A DNA stretch of 64,000 nt from Epiperipatus broadwayi (GCA_028023455.1 JAQFVV010000072.1:3122501-3186500); one strand, 5' to 3'; numbered from the stretch's first letter, positions 35,595-49,115 are shown. Numbers and translations are program-made. Notes: generated by a model from the sequence alone, not told the origin.

Positions 35595-37145
35595 ATATTA
35601 TTTAATACTATGAAATCTTAATAAAATGTATTTTTTTACATTTTAATACATTTATATGATTAAAGTGTTTTTTTTTTTTTTAAATTTCAATCTATTTTAA
35701 TTGATATAGTTAATTTGCAAATAGAAGAAAGGTTCAAAAATATATCTAAAATTATTTTAAATTAATTAGATATATAAAAAATATTACAAAACTAAGAATC
35801 GAGAAGATACTGTAAGATTTTGTAACATACATTTAAAAGAAGTGATTTTGAAAATGAAAGTATAAACTATGTCCTACATATGTTATAATAATGGATTGCA
35901 CGAACTTTTTCCAAATGCATTAATCGAGATGACATTTTATTTCACATTTTAATTGCTGAACATTCTTTTGGTGAATTAAAGTTTATCAAAAATTGTCTTT
36001 GCTCCACAATGTATAAAAAATATATTAATATTTAATAATAGAATATGTATAATAAAAATATTTATGATATATCTAACTAAATCAACAACTCTGTTCCAAA
36101 TGTAAATATTCAGTATATATTTATATTACACATAGTTTTAAAAAATTTAAAATAAAAAACCGTTCAGTTTAAATTAGTCACCATGAATCCAGTGTACAAT
36201 ACCGAAAGCGTTTGGTGAATTAGTATTTATTTTTTATTTAATTTTTTTTACCTGTGTAATATTTATATACGTAATGAATATTACTCTATATCTGTGTAAT
36301 TTTATGTTAAAAAATTGTACATAGTTTATCTGATATTGGTATCATTACTTAAATTTTTTTATTTAAAATTTTATTGGGATCCCAAAAAATATTAGCACCT
36401 GAGCTCCTTTATGAAAAAGACCAGCCCTGACAGTATAGGTACGTATCATAGCTTAAAACAGAAAAACAAGCAAAATTTAAATTTTACATATAAAATTAAA
36501 ATATTTAATTTATAACATTAAAATTACATAAAAGGAATGATACACATTTTATTTAGAATATACTTAGAAAATTCTAAAATTTAACTTTAGCATCATATTG
36601 TTAGGTAAATGTCAAATGATATATTTTAGTTTTTCTTATATTTTTTTAACTCTAATTAATTATTTATTTATTTTCAACTAATAAAAGAATTAGCTTACTT
36701 TTTTTTTAATTTTTTTTTTTTGTATTATCTTATTAAATAAAAAAATACATAGAAACTACAAAAAAAAAAAAAGAGACTGAAATGTTTAAATTATAAAAAA
36801 TTTGTTCAAACAAAAACCATTTAAGGAAAGCAAGATAATCCTTTTATATAAATCAACCAGGATTAAATATTTAATTACACTTTAAAACTAACAGTAGATA
36901 AAATTGAAATGTAGTTTTTATAAATAGTCTAAATAAAATTTATTACATTTTTCTGTGAAATTTTAATATTATAATTTTATGTAGGGTTTTTTCCTTGATA
37001 TTTTTAGCATTTTTCTATGTTGTATTTTGTGAAATTTAGATACTATTTGTAATGACATAAATATATGGGCACTGAAAAAAGAAAGATCTACTTGATTTTT
37101 GAATGATTCACTCACTGGATGGCGCCACAAAGGATAACACATGAA
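35595..37145. other. AT-rich spacer
   Basis: About 1.5 kb rich in A/T homopolymers (e.g. 35669-35681, 36709-36721, 36760-36772). Nothing coding. A phrase 'cactggatggcgccacaaagg' at about 37115-37135 stands out by composition but is too short to assign. Confidence 0.6.
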
Positions 37146-37677
37146 ATAGTATGGAGAGTAAAAAGAGTTTAAATATATATATATTGAAATAAACAGAATA
37201 TTAGGTGTGAGTTAATATATGATAATAGTAAGGAAAGTAGTTTATTGTTTAAGGCTCGAACGGGATCTTTAGCTACAAAAGAATATACATGTAAATGGAA
37301 AAATATGGGTGATTTATTTTGTAAATTATGTAAGGAAGGAATTGAAAATATTAGGCATTTGTTAATTGAATGTAAATGTTTGAAAACAGAAAGGGATACA
37401 TATAATGAAGTTATGGAAGAATTAATATGAAAAGAGTGATTATACAGAAAGTAAATTATTGGTTGTTATGCTGGTTTTGGGAAAAGATAAAGGGGATATA
37501 GATATAAAGGTTATAGAGTTGACAAAGATTATGTTGTGGAAATGGGATAGAGCAGATTATGGGTAAATTTAGAGTGGGGAATGTAAAATAAAGTGGCTAA
37601 CAGGTTTATCTGGGCATAATTGCTGAGATATTCTTGACTTCGTTTAAGGAGAAGCCATAATACACCACATCACATCA
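37146..37677 (+). mobile_element. LINE-A copy 5 (first of a tandem pair)
   Basis: Starts at atagtatggagagtaaaaag and ends at the catcacatcat tail. Its CCHC coding part (37245-37430) is frame-shifted after EC-KCLKTER by a small indel. It is nearly identical to the following copy and to copy 2. Confidence 0.9.
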
Positions 37678-37680
37678 TTA

Positions 37681-38209
37681 ATAGTATGGAGAGTAAAAAG
37701 AGTTTAAATATATATATAGAAATAAACAGAATATTAGGTGTGAGTTAATATATGATAATAGTAAGGAAAGTAGTTTATTGTTTAAGGCTCGAACGGGATC
37801 TTTAGCTACAAAAGAATATACATGTAAATGGAAAAATATGGGTGATTTATTTTGTAAATTATGTAAGGAAGGAATTGAAAATATTAGGCATTTGTTAATT
37901 GAATGTAAATGTTTGAAAACAGAAAGGGTACATATAATGAAGTTGTGGAAAAATAAATATGAAAAGAGTGATTATACAGAAAGTGAATTATTGGTTTTTA
38001 TGCTGGGTTTGGGAAAAGATAAGGGGGATTTAGATATAAAGGTTATAGAGTTGACAAAGATTATGTTGTGGAAATGGGATAGAGCAGATTATGGGTAAAT
38101 TTAGAGTGGGGAATGTAAAATAAAGTGGCTAACAGGTTTATCTGGGCATAATTGATGAGATATTCTTGACTTTGTTTAAGGAGAAGCCATAATACATCAC
38201 ATCACATCA
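37681..38209 (+). mobile_element. LINE-A copy 6 (second of a tandem pair)
   Basis: Starts at the identical breakpoint (atagtatggagag at 37681, 535 bp after 37146) and ends in a (CATCA)n tail. The 106-codon frame 37778-38098 preserves GDLFCKLCKEGIENIRHLL and the C-terminus to the natural stop, so this is the cleanest end of the LINE-A protein in the window. Two retrotranspositions truncating at the same base are unlikely; a tandem duplication of one fragment is the simpler reading. Confidence 0.9.
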
Positions 38210-38879
38210 AAAACTAATCCATAACACACAAAAAAGGTAAAATAATCAAAATATATTAATACCAACAACAGCAACATAATTTTAATGGCAAAATTGACTT
38301 TGGCAAATGTAATGTAACATATTGCATTGTCATTATGAAATGAACAAGTATTTGATTATTACTGATTTCCAAATGAAAATATGATTTTTTAATTGGTTTT
38401 GCAGTAGCAATATTTTAGAAAAACAAAGCTATACAAAGTAAACCATAGAAAAATAATTAACAGTAGGTTAAATAAAAGCAATCCATAAAAAATGAAGTGT
38501 ATATATGAGGCAAAATGAATAGATATTGTTTCATATTTTGCACTGAAACAAATTTATGATAAGTATATTAAATTAAAACACTGTAGTAAGAGATGCATTC
38601 CAAAAACTAATCCATCTTCGGCAAGAATAACTTCATGTACAAAAGGCTTTTTTAAAATTATTTAAGGTTGTAATAAATAAACATGGTCCAGATGTAATAG
38701 GAAATTTTTTTAAGAAATATCTCTCATTTTCTTTAACATTTTATATTTGAACTCAAATGAAAAACATTCAATGGACTGCAGTGTACCTGCCATTGGGTCC
38801 ATATAATATTCATATTAATTGACTGTTGAATGATGGAATCTCAGTTTAAGTTTGCCACAATGTATAACTGAATTAGATT
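38210..38879. other. AT-rich spacer
   Basis: Nothing recognised. Confidence 0.5.
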
Positions 38880-40260
38880 ATCACCCTTTTTTTAATAATG
38901 AGAGACACTAACGTTAGCCCATTGTAGTGCATAAAAACAGTCAGATTCTTGTTTCAAATTGAACATCGACAACCCATTTACTCCAGTTTCTGTCATTGAC
39001 TGTGCATCCAGCATTATAGTGTAAAATAGTGAAACCTGAAATGTACAGCCGTCTACATTTTATAAAAAACAGATTTCCATTTTCAATCCAAAAATTAAAA
39101 GCAATAAACATCTTTATATAAATATCTTGATGTTTTAAGTCTTATTTCACAAGTAAGGTGTCTCTCAGTTCTTATCCTAAAGATAAATGGATCCCCCCCC
39201 CCCCACTATATTAAAAATAATTAAAAAATCAATTCTTCATTTTGAAATTAGTAATACTCAAATAGTTTTTAATTTGATCATAAAATCATTAATTGTAAAA
39301 ACAATTCATTGCTACATTAAAAATATTTAAAAAGTAAAATTCAGATATCTTGATTAAATCAAAAATCAGTACGGATTTTATTCTCAACATTTTTCTTATA
39401 TTTGTCTGGTGATAAAAACCATATCTATAATGCTTTTTAATTCTGAAAAGAACTTCTCATAACCATTCACCGATGATTGGAAGTTACCTATTCAACAAAA
39501 TCTTCAAAAGTACATTTACTGTAGTTGATAATAACGACATTCTATAGTAATTACTGCAATCTTGTTTATTCCCCTTATTTTTCAAAATCAGGCTAACAAA
39601 AGCACCCTCAAGATCAGATATTTTAAAATCTAACATATTAACCACCATAGTTTAAAAAATTTCCCGGTATTTTATCAGTACCAGCACTATTACAATTTTA
39701 GGAGTATAAAAAGTTATTCTTACTTCACTAAACTGGATATCCTTGTTTGAATTTAAATGAGTAGATAAAATCGATATATAATCAATTCCTATAGTATTAT
39801 TTACAAGTTGATCACCATACTTCCTCCACTTTGCTTGCCATTATATAAAACACTACCTTGAATAGGATAGCGGTACTGTTTCTCTGATCCATTAAAAAAA
39901 CTAGTGATTATGATCAGCTAATGTCTCTATATCTTCTTAGCCGTTTTAATCCATCAATTATTTTTAAGCTTTGATTGTTAGTTGATGAACTTCTGCCTTC
40001 AGACCTCTCTATATATCATGAAGTTCCACATTTAAATTATATATATCTTCTGCCAAACAGAAAATTCCGCATGTTATTTTTTAATTAAATTACTAAAAAT
40101 AAGATCACTGTCAAAAACATTCGTGATTTTCTTTTTTACTGCACATAAGAATAGATTTGCTTGTAGCCATAAGACACACCTTAAGAGAATTCCAGGCTTT
40201 AATAATGTGATAGTCTTGAAGAACCTTATTAGCAATTTTAGTGTTTAATAGTAAAAAAAA
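38880..40260 (-). mobile_element. Degenerate non-LTR retrotransposon, antisense
   Basis: Read on the minus strand from 40260 downward, broken frames give, in order, patches typical of the endonuclease-RT linker and RT start of LINE polyproteins: a WNSLK / SKKKNHE region, EDIETLAD, then IQFSEVRI, SLILKNKGNKQDCSNYY plus RMSLLSTTVNVLLKILLNR (about 39500-39600, equivalent to 'K.KG...dC.NYR.ISLLs...Kvl..iLl.R'), and DMVFITRQI near 39400. Weaker RT similarity may continue to about 38880. Stops are frequent. It differs in sequence from LINE-A and RTE-B and is the only LINE here on the minus strand. Confidence is highest for 39330-40260. Confidence 0.6.
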
Positions 40261-40570
40261 GGGCTAATGGTTTTATTGCTTGGGAATTCATAAGAAGTTC
40301 TAATGTATTTATTACATGAGAGTTCATAAGAAGTTCAAGCATATGACCTGCAAAGACCAAAATTGACCCTGGGACCTACCAATTCCAAGCTGGACACTCT
40401 ACCAATGTGAAAATGTGCAGGGCAATTAAAATTTAGTACGTGTAATAAATACTTCTAAAGAATGATTATTTTGAGAATATGGTTGGGATAAGATCAGTTT
40501 TTTAATGTAACTATCATTTTAATCTTACAGTCTACTATTCTGTGAGCCATCTAACAACCTGCATTTATTA
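40261..40570. other. Short spacer
   Basis: Contains a local near-repeat 'gaattcataagaagttc' / 'gagttcataagaagttc' (about 40283 and 40319). Nothing else seen. Confidence 0.5.
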
Positions 40571-40574
40571 CTTG

Positions 40575-41105
40575 TATAATCAATAAGTGTTGAATAGCAG
40601 AGCTTAATAATCTCTATCCAGTGTTGCTTTATTTATATCTGTAGACTAGTTCCTAGTTTTTGTCAGTCAAAAGTTTGCAATCTGAATTTTTCAAATTTGA
40701 TCTACCTTTCCTTCAGAAGTCATCACTTATTTCTTTTTTTCTATCAAGCTACCAGCATAAAAAAAAAACACCTTAATGTTTTGAATGTAAACCAACTTAC
40801 TTGCATAGTTATATAGTTCACTATTATAAACTTAACTATAAATATTTATAGTTCTTGGCCAGGCTTGTTATATCACCAATAAATGACATATCCTACAAAC
40901 TCTGATTACACATTATTTTTAAATAGTAAATCTATTTTTGCTACCCCAGTTCTATTGCTTAGCATAAGCTTAAGTAATCAATTCATGCTAAATAATAGAG
41001 CTTAATAGATCATTCAGTGCTCTTCTTTTTTATATCGTGGCTTTCAATATAATTTTTGAATCTATTAATTATTCAAGATCACACTAGGTGGCAGAACTGG
41101 AATAG
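40575..41105 (+). repeat. FB-C, diverged copies
   Basis: An old unit: 'tgtagactagttcctag', 'aacaccttaatgttttgaat', 'ttgcatagttatatagttca', 'ggccaggcttg' are in FB-C order to about 40890. A second partial, compact copy lies at about 40985-41105, ending 'cacactaggtggcagaact', the reverse of the terminal motif. Confidence 0.55.
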
Positions 41106-41354
41106 GAAAAATAGATTTGTTGCTTAAAAATAAGTATAGATAGCTATGCGATGATTTGTTAAATATATATCAAAGCTGAAAGAACTGTTTTAGTACCTTA
41201 CTGAAATTTAACCATTTTACTTAGATGTATTTAATTTTTGTAAACTTCTCAATTTGATGGAAACTTCATATATTTTTAAAATATAATTTGTTTGAATAAT
41301 TAAAGACTTTGCTACCAATCGTTGATGAATTACGTAATGTAATTGCATTGGTTT

Positions 41355-41460
41355 TTTTCATATGTCATAGCATCGACTGGGACGCGAACCCACAACCATC
41401 TGCAACCAACTTCTTGCTTGCAAGGTGGCTGCGATGACCTCTTGGCTAACAACGCTTGAA
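41355..41460 (-). mobile_element. tRNA-derived mini-SINE, copy 1
   Basis: Minus strand: box-A-like ttagccaagaggtcatcg (plus 41431-41449), a TTGCAAGCAAG anticodon-loop region, box-B-like ggttcgcgtccca (plus 41377-41390), then cgatgctatgacatatg and an A-run. The whole unit is only about 100 bp. The loop could be read as Ala(TGC) or Cys(GCA); the arms do not pair well, so it is not a working tRNA gene. Confidence 0.75.
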
Positions 41461-42525
41461 CTACTAAATGTATTTGAAGATATTTTTAATTGTTAATGCT
41501 AAAACAATTTATTCCCCCGTTAGTGACTAATTCAGATTAATAATATTTAGCAATTTTGTAAGACAGGATTATGCATCAATTTCATAATTAATATTCTCAC
41601 TCATCATCGTCCTTATCATTTTATAGGAAGCCATTAGATTACAGAGAATTCCATAACTCATGATGGTTTGAGCCAAGCTGTTTTTATCTGAAATCTACTC
41701 TAATAATCATAATTGGCACAATGTAATAAATTATATTCATGAATGCTTTTCTTATCTCTCTTTTGTTTCATTACACATATTTTCATCTTCTTATATTTCT
41801 ACACCATTCTACCAATAATGTGATTGATAACTATCTCAAATGAATTGTTCTTGATATAGTCTCAGTAACCCGTAGGCGAATAAACTGTGCAATTATTGTA
41901 AGAGTCAATATTTTTCCAATTAAAGGAACATTTAAATATAAAATAAATACTGTTTATTAATATATTATGTAAGTTAAAATAAAAGTTTGCCAAACGCATA
42001 AGGTATTAAAGTTACCCCTAATCTTCTAATGATTTTTTTACTACATTATAATTCTCTTGGCTTGAATAACTAATTTGTTCAATACTATATCCTTCCCTTT
42101 GAAACATTTTTACTGATCTGACAAAGTAAAATAATATGTGATGCAACCAAAACGTTTTTCAATATGTGTATTAATTCTATTTGGATGTTCATATATTTAG
42201 GATTGCCTTGGCTTTTGTTTAATTCTCCACTTTTGATTGCTCTACTCTTCTGATTATAAATATTAATATAAGTCAACATTATATTAAATACCTCTATATT
42301 ATATAATGAATCATACTTCCAAAAATCCCTTTACATGTATTTATTACAAACCTTACTACTTCAAAGAACTTGTATAAACTTAATACTTTTACAAAAATAT
42401 CACACAAATATATGCTTAGCGGTGGATCTATCATTACACTAAAATTATATCATTGGCATGTGGGTAGTCCAGTTATCTGCATATTAATAGAATTGTAATA
42501 TATTTTGTCTTCATTACATCTTTTG
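41461..42525. other. AT-rich spacer
   Basis: Nothing recognised; the short minus frame 42085-42279 is not supported by any motif. Confidence 0.5.
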
Positions 42526-42735
42526 CTAGAAGAGATGAAAATAGATGGACAATTGAAATCTTAAACTGGATTCCAAGAGATTGTAAAAGACCCAGAAAGA
42601 GACCACATGTGAGATGGATGAAATAAGAAAGTGTGCAGGGATGATGTGGAGAAGAGAAGCTAAAAATCGGAGATGGAATAAACTTGGAGAGACCTTCATC
42701 CTGCAGTGGATTGATAATGGTTGATGATGACATCT
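42526..42735 (+). mobile_element. RTE-B 3' fragment
   Basis: Matches 22710-22920 closely ('gctagaagagatgaaaatagatgg', 'gacccagaaagagaccacatg', 'ttcatcctgcagtggattgat') and ends in a short gatgatga tail. Two small deletions break the frame. Only the C-terminal about 70 codons remain. Confidence 0.9.
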
Positions 42736-44800
42736 TTATCTCTAAGTTCATTTTGATTTACCACATGGAAATCCATTCAGCTGTATCTAAGAATAAGAGA
42801 CTAATTCATACGAAGAAAATAATCTTTTTGATTGTGATGTTAAAAACATTTTAACAATTTATTACAAATATGAATGAAAAATAAAACTTTATTTGTATCC
42901 TTTTTTATTAACGAAATGCTACAATTTTGCAGTGATATACCTTTTTCTCTTCTTCTTCAATGTCTTGTTACTTAGATCAATTAATCATTCTATTTTTTCT
43001 ACATTATGATTTTATAGCTTGTAAAGATTCCGCACAATCATATTTTGGTAACTACATTACTTGCAAACTATATACATAGTTTTTTTTTCAATACATATAA
43101 TTTTAATTATCAAAGATTAAGGAATATTGAGCTAACCTCATTGATCTAAGCTTACACACTATTACTGATGCATTATAGAATTCAAAATCTGTTAAGTTGT
43201 TCTGTTTTGGAGTGACTCTGTGTGACAAAATAATTAAGATTAAAAAATGTGCAGTAAGTCCTCTGTGTTACAGATATATTGAATCAAAGATGAATTTACA
43301 TTTGTCAATGAAATATTTAGAGTGCTACCTTGAAGTAGATTAAATATGAATTTTAGCCAGGATTAAGATATAAATGAGCTTTGAAATTTAGTTAGCATCT
43401 TAGTTTCATTTAGTGTTGTCCAAGTAGGTTTGGTCGATATATTTATTTTAGGCTCTTACACAAAATTGTGTCAAATAAGCCTATGTTCTACTGATTTCAG
43501 GAAGGTCTTTCTGGAACATGGCAACAGGTTTAGCAAATGTATCAATGATAAAATTGTATTGATTGAATGCTTTATTAGAATTGATATATAAGGTGACTCA
43601 TATACAAGATTTTGGAGCAAATTAAATTTAATCTACTTATTGATATTGGATAGGCTATTTTGATTGAGTACAGCTATGCCCCAAACATATGATTTTATTA
43701 CTGCATTCATTTACACATAACATTCAAAAAGATTCATTCACAAACTGTAATATGCCTCCCAAAAGAGCATTAATTATTTTTACTTTTCCTATTGGGTACA
43801 ATAAGATTGGAAAGACTGTTTTGATTTTGTGAATTTGTTAACTTTATGTTCATTTAACTGGATACTCATTTTAACCTTAGATGGAATATCGAGGAACATA
43901 GAGATCCCCATAATTGCCATGAAATTAGTCTATCTGTAAAAAACTACCATATAGATGATTTTTCTAGCTGTAGTATATGGATCCAGTCCCTAGTTGATAA
44001 TTATTCAATATTTTTAAAATAAGTGAACCTTGTTTTTTAAATGTCAATTATATATAATAGCATTCACCCCAATTTGTTTCTGGAATTAACAAAATAAAAC
44101 ACAATAAATATTTATCTGGGTCAAAGATAGCCAATAAATTAAAATATGGATAATATATTGGGAATATTTTTCTATTGGACATGAATGTACAAATTTTCCT
44201 GGACCTTGCATGCTAGATCATCTCTTATGTCATCAGAAAGTAATACCTTAAATATTTATATCATTTTTGTTATAAAAATATCAATTTCATTGTGGCAGTT
44301 TCAATAAAATGTATGAAAGCCTATTTTTATTTAAAAAAATTCACCTATGTACATCTATGCAAAGCCGCAGTTATGGTTATATTTAGAATATGCTGAAAAG
44401 TTTTTAGCTTGTTTCATTAAAGTATTATTAATAAGTAGTTTGTTAACTAGCATCCATATTTGTCAGATATTTCTTATCATTTGTTCATTGTGAAAGAACT
44501 ACAGACATCATGTGTCTTTTAACTAATTAGTATGGGTCAAATTTTCTCCTAATTGCTAGTGATAGAATTTTATATTAAATGGGATAGGTATTCTTTAAAC
44601 AGAGATCTTACTAATCGTATATCCTTTTTTTTTCCAGATCGATCTAGAGACAATATTAAACAAAATTATAGTTTTATTTTCCTTTATTAAATTTGAAAGC
44701 CCATTCAGCTCTCAAATCAATTAGGACATGATTTTATATAAAAATGCACCAACAGTTTTACAATTTTAAATTAGTTGATTCTTTGTAATATTTTGCGTAC
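42736..44800. other. Spacer
   Basis: About 2 kb, slightly less AT-biased than other gaps but without a motif I can name, no exon-like block and no match elsewhere in the window. Confidence 0.5.
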
Positions 44801-44810
44801 AACATTGTCA

Positions 44811-44905
44811 CGCATTGTTAGCTGAGAGGTCAGCACAGCTGCCTTGCAAGCAAGCAGTTGGTTGTTGCGGGTTCACCTCCCGGCCGATGCTATGACATAT
44901 GGAAA
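44811..44905 (+). mobile_element. tRNA-derived mini-SINE, copy 2
   Basis: cgcattgttagctgagaggt (box A region), 'gccttgcaagcaag', 'gggttcacctcccgg' (box B region), 'cgatgctatgacatatgg' and a short A-run. It is the best-preserved of three copies. Confidence 0.8.
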
Positions 44906-45791
44906 AACGATCCTAAAATTTTAACATTAATTTCAAAAATATTTAGTTATTGTATATAGTAGACAGTCTTATTACTTTTTAAAAATTTGGTATATAAATC
45001 TGATCTGCATTTGTTTTAATATGTCATTTGATAATCTTAATTTTTCATCTGACTAAGTTTCTTTAAAAACATACTTCAAATATTACTATTTTATAATCTA
45101 TGACCTAAATATTTACAGAACTTTTAAATCAAAGTTTAAAATGGTAAAACTTCTTGTGATATTTCAAACATTGTTAAACGTTTCATTATTATTAATAATA
45201 CCAAATGTTTACGTATTCCTTTCTGAGGTTCGTATATACACCTGGGTCTCGTTTTATGAGGATTATTTTAATGCGATTTTGAAGTTATGTGATTCATGTT
45301 TCTTCTTAATATTTTTCATATTTCATTATATTTATTAGATATCAAGAATTTTAAATTATTAATAACTTATTTTGACTTGAAATAGTTTTTTTTTTCAAAA
45401 ATATAACTTTATATTAGCAGCTAATGTGAATATGGCCTGAAGGTATATTTAGAATAAATAACCTACTTATACTAATGAGTAAATAATAAAAATAGATTTA
45501 TACTTACATATAAAAATATCGCAATAAATATTCAAAAATTTTAAACTTTTAAAATGTATTTTGTTAGGTATAACAGAAATGAATAATGTAGATTTTTAAA
45601 ATAAATAACAAAGATTTTATAAACTGAAAATTATATTTTAATGATAATGTATAATCTTTTTGTTTTGATTGCAATCCTCATTTTTGTAATATAGAAACAA
45701 AAGGTAAACATTTAAAATTTATTTCAGTAATAAAAATCAGTTGCCAACAGAAAACCATTAACACAGCACAAGTCTGAAATTGGCACTAGTT
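44906..45791. other. AT-rich spacer
   Basis: Nothing recognised. The frame 45141-45338 is hydrophobic and AT-driven, without motif support. Confidence 0.5.
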
Positions 45792-45924
45792 GCGTAAATG
45801 GGATGGAGCAGAATATGGTAAAAATTAGAGTGGGGAATGGAAAATAAAGTGGCTAACAAGTTTCTCTGGGTATAATTGCGGTTTCTTGACTTCATTCAAG
45901 GAGAAGCTACATCACATCACATCG
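45792..45924 (+). mobile_element. LINE-A copy 7, last 130 bp
   Basis: Only the end of the coding region ('gggatggagcaga'), the 3' UTR and a catcacatcacatc tail. The shortest copy in the window. Confidence 0.85.
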
Positions 45925-46985
45925 TCGAATCTGATTTCTTACCGGCTACAAAATGAACTGCATATCCACAAAAAATACATATGAAAAAATGTCAAATTAA
46001 ATACTGTAGTTAATAAAAAAAAAAGTTTGTCTTGTACCAATTTTTTTCAAATATTTGATATTTTTTTATTAGTCATACTTTATTTCCTATTTTTTTAATG
46101 TGAATTTTAAAGTAATTTTTCCTTGTTGCTTTACTTTTATGTGAATTCTGAAAATTACAGACCCTATCCCCCATTTTTCAAGGTAAGTTAAGTCTATTTT
46201 TGTGTGATTTTTTTAATGTGAGTTTTCTGTGGAACCTATCTATCGCATAAAACGAGACCAGGTGTAATTCAAAATGAAACATTTTTTAATATTGATTCTC
46301 CATCATCTTTAACATGAGATTAGATAGGAGACTAATATTGCAGGCTGAAAATATCATGTACAAGATCTGTGTACGTTATTTTGGTCAGATCACAAGATTT
46401 ACAGTTTCAGCAGATTGATATGAATGTGAAAAGACCAGCATGTCTAATAGCTTATTGCAGGATTAATATTCAAGCACCAAAATTTTATATCAGCAAAACA
46501 AAGAATATTAGCATACTGGTCTATATCCAAATAAGACAAAATGAGCAATGATCTAAAAATACTTTCTTGAGACACTTCATTAACATTGTGATATACATAT
46601 ATATTACATATTTACGAATTTATAAGAAATAGTTTTATAAGTCAATACTGATTTCCCTTGTTTCACATCTTAAATTTAATTGATATTGTATTTTTGCCAT
46701 TAATAATTTAGAAATCACGAAATTTTTAATGATCAACTCCATTAGATTGGAGTTAAATTTCTAACATATCTTTAAAATTATTTTAATACAGTAGTCCATT
46801 GTATTGGCAATTAAAAAAATATCGCTATAAAAAAACAAGTAAAGAAATTTGAAATCATTTAAAAAATCATATATTATTGTACCAATTAGATAATATCTGA
46901 ATTCATGTCTAATTGAAATTTTGCAAGCATACATATTTCTAGGACATTTTTGCTTAGAATTTGCAAACAATTTGGGGGGGGGGGT
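45925..46985. other. Spacer
   Basis: About 1 kb. The frame 46369-46551 has mixed composition but no recognisable domain. An 11-G run closes the stretch at 46974-46984. Confidence 0.5.
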
Positions 46986-46989
46986 GAAA

Positions 46990-47160
46990 ATAAAGAATTT
47001 CACACGACCCACCACTCTCCACACTATCTCATAACACTGATACACTTGAACACATACATATATGTCGAAAAGATAACACGTATTTCATGATAAACCAACA
47101 ATCATCAGTTGGTCCAGATTACCATCTCCACACATATATGCTATAAGTGCTCAGATATAT
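46990..47160. mobile_element. Hairpin element E, copy 2 (partial)
   Basis: Left arm ('ccacactatctcataacactgatacac') and the loop motif 'ataaaccaacaatcatcagttggtccag' as in 31045-31150; the right arm is not convincing. A higher-complexity stretch of unknown nature follows to about 47390. Confidence 0.6.
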
Positions 47161-47879
47161 ATTAAGATAGCCAATGCTCATACTTTAATGGACAGGCTTC
47201 AATTTTCTCCACACTCCAACTGTCCATCCAATTGAAAATCTGATGAAATGATCAAAGGCCACCACCCTGAGATTCCCATCACATCCATATTGACCTAAGA
47301 TCAATCTGATCCCTCATATACAGGACATAATCCATTTAATACATATACAAGGGATGGGCAGACATCTCCACTATGTAATAACTGAAACACACAGACTTAT
47401 TATATACCTGTCTATATATGTATGCATTTATTTCTATAAATGCTAAAAAACCACAAAATAAATTTTCAGCTTACACGGTATTCTTAGGGTTATGAAACCA
47501 AAAATGGGGAGCAAAGAAACCTGAGTTTAAAATGTTGAATTGTAATTAATTTGATGACACCCATAAAAATTGATAACAAATATGTGCAATTATTTCTAAA
47601 CACATGCACCAGCCACATTTATTTTTGATTGCCTAATGCCAAAAATACTGTGGAAGTTGGAAGAAATTTCTTAATGCATTTTTACTTCTTTAAAATTTAT
47701 TTTTTCTTCTACTAAGACAAATTAATGCAATTGAATTTTAAAAGTTGAATAAGTATTTTTTTGTTCTTGTCTCTACTTGACAAGGATATTTAGCATTTCT
47801 TTATTCAAACACGTATTTTTTCATTTCAAAAGTATTCTAAAACAACCCCCCCCCCCATTTTAATTGAAGGATCAGTGAT

Positions 47880-48085
47880 TTAATTACTAAAACATCACAT
47901 AATCTTATGCTAAGAGAAGTTGTTAAACAGTAGCAACTCTCTATATAGTAGTACCATTCAAAATGATCAATGCATAATAGGTTTTTGCATCAAAATCCCT
48001 ATCTAGTACCTACTCATCCAAGATCTGACTACTTTGGCTTACATTGGGTGGCGCTACTGTATGGAGAGTTGTGACTGTTTTATCA
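47880..48085 (+). mobile_element. FB-C short palindromic copy
   Basis: Leader 'aaaacatcacataatcttatgctaag', left end 'aaacagtagcaactctctatatagtagtacca', centre 'aaaatccctatctagtacctactcatccaa', then the inverted end 'ggtggcgctactgtatggagagttg'. Most of the unit's interior is deleted, leaving a compact TIR-bearing form. Confidence 0.75.
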
Positions 48086-48667
48086 GTAATTTAATGTGGG
48101 ATTGTGTATATAATTTGATATCACTATTGCTAGAACTCTGTATGGTTTAGCACAATGCTACATTGGGAGATTCTGGAACTCAAAAATCCATGGATTTGTC
48201 CAGCTTTGTTCATTACCATGTTTTAACCCAACTCCAAAATAATAAACCATTCAATGAAATGTTTTCTTCGGCATTGTACCTTATTTTACAAAGTCAGTAT
48301 TTTTTTGTCTGTGGGTTCAATACGTTTTTAAGAAGTAGTTTGGAGACCACATGCAAATATTTATCATTTTTAATCTTAAGTCTTCTCTATTGATTTTAAT
48401 CATTTTAACTGATACAAAAATCTTTTCTGGATACATTCCTATTAACAAATAATTATCACACAATACGAAATAGGTGATTATAGTTAATAAAAAGAAACAT
48501 TTGACCGTACTAAAATACAGTTTATTAATGTGAAGAGGTATCTATATAATTGTTCAAGCAGGTTGACTAAGGTTAAATACTTTAGAGTCTTAGAATTTTG
48601 AGATTCTTAGCTTGAATAGTAGCATGAAGTTAAAGGTAATTATTATTTTCATCTTTAAATACCATGT

Positions 48668-48758
48668 CTCATTGATAAAGGCATAACCTAGAAACTGGAC
48701 TAGGATTTTAAATGCATTATCATCTGGAAATCACTGATTACTAAACCATACTCTTGAT
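48668..48758 (-). repeat. FB-C diverged fragment
   Basis: 'ctcattgataaagg', 'cctagaaactggactagg', 'ttttaaatgcatt', 'atcactgattact' follow the minus-strand order of the 7280-7390 arm with a small deletion. Confidence 0.5.
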
Positions 48759-49004
48759 TTACCACATCTTACAATTTTCCCTTTTTAATGTCTGAATTTG
48801 TATGTTATATTTAGACAGACAAGATGTCTGAATTCAATTTTATCCACATCTGGATAGACTTTTTCATCAATGAATCAAATAAATATAGTTTACAACAAGG
48901 TCAAAATGTATTAAGTAATGTTAGGTTCTGTTTTAAAAATTTTTTTTTCTAGTTTTCTATTATAAAAGAATGAAAATCTATCTAAAATCAAGATTGCAGG
49001 TGTA

Positions 49005-49115
49005 AATTAATAATTTTTATTAGTTATTCATTAGACTAAAGATCATCCGCTTAATATTTATATTGTATTATTCATTAAATGGATAATCTCTAGTTTAATG
49101 AATGACTAAAAAAAT
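49005..49115. mobile_element. Hairpin element F, short copy
   Basis: Left arm 'attagactaaagatcatccgctta' and right arm 'ttaaatggataatctctagtttaat' are reverse complements with a few mismatches, about 40 bp each. One arm recurs at 61790-61830. Confidence 0.65.

Noticed and set aside
43400-44300. Possible LINE endonuclease region
   Set aside because: Only vague resemblance in broken frames; no catalytic motif could be pointed to.
41355-44905. Genuine tRNA genes
   Set aside because: Box A and B are present, but the acceptor and anticodon stems do not pair, and the tRNA-like part is followed by a shared 3' module and A-run, as in SINEs.
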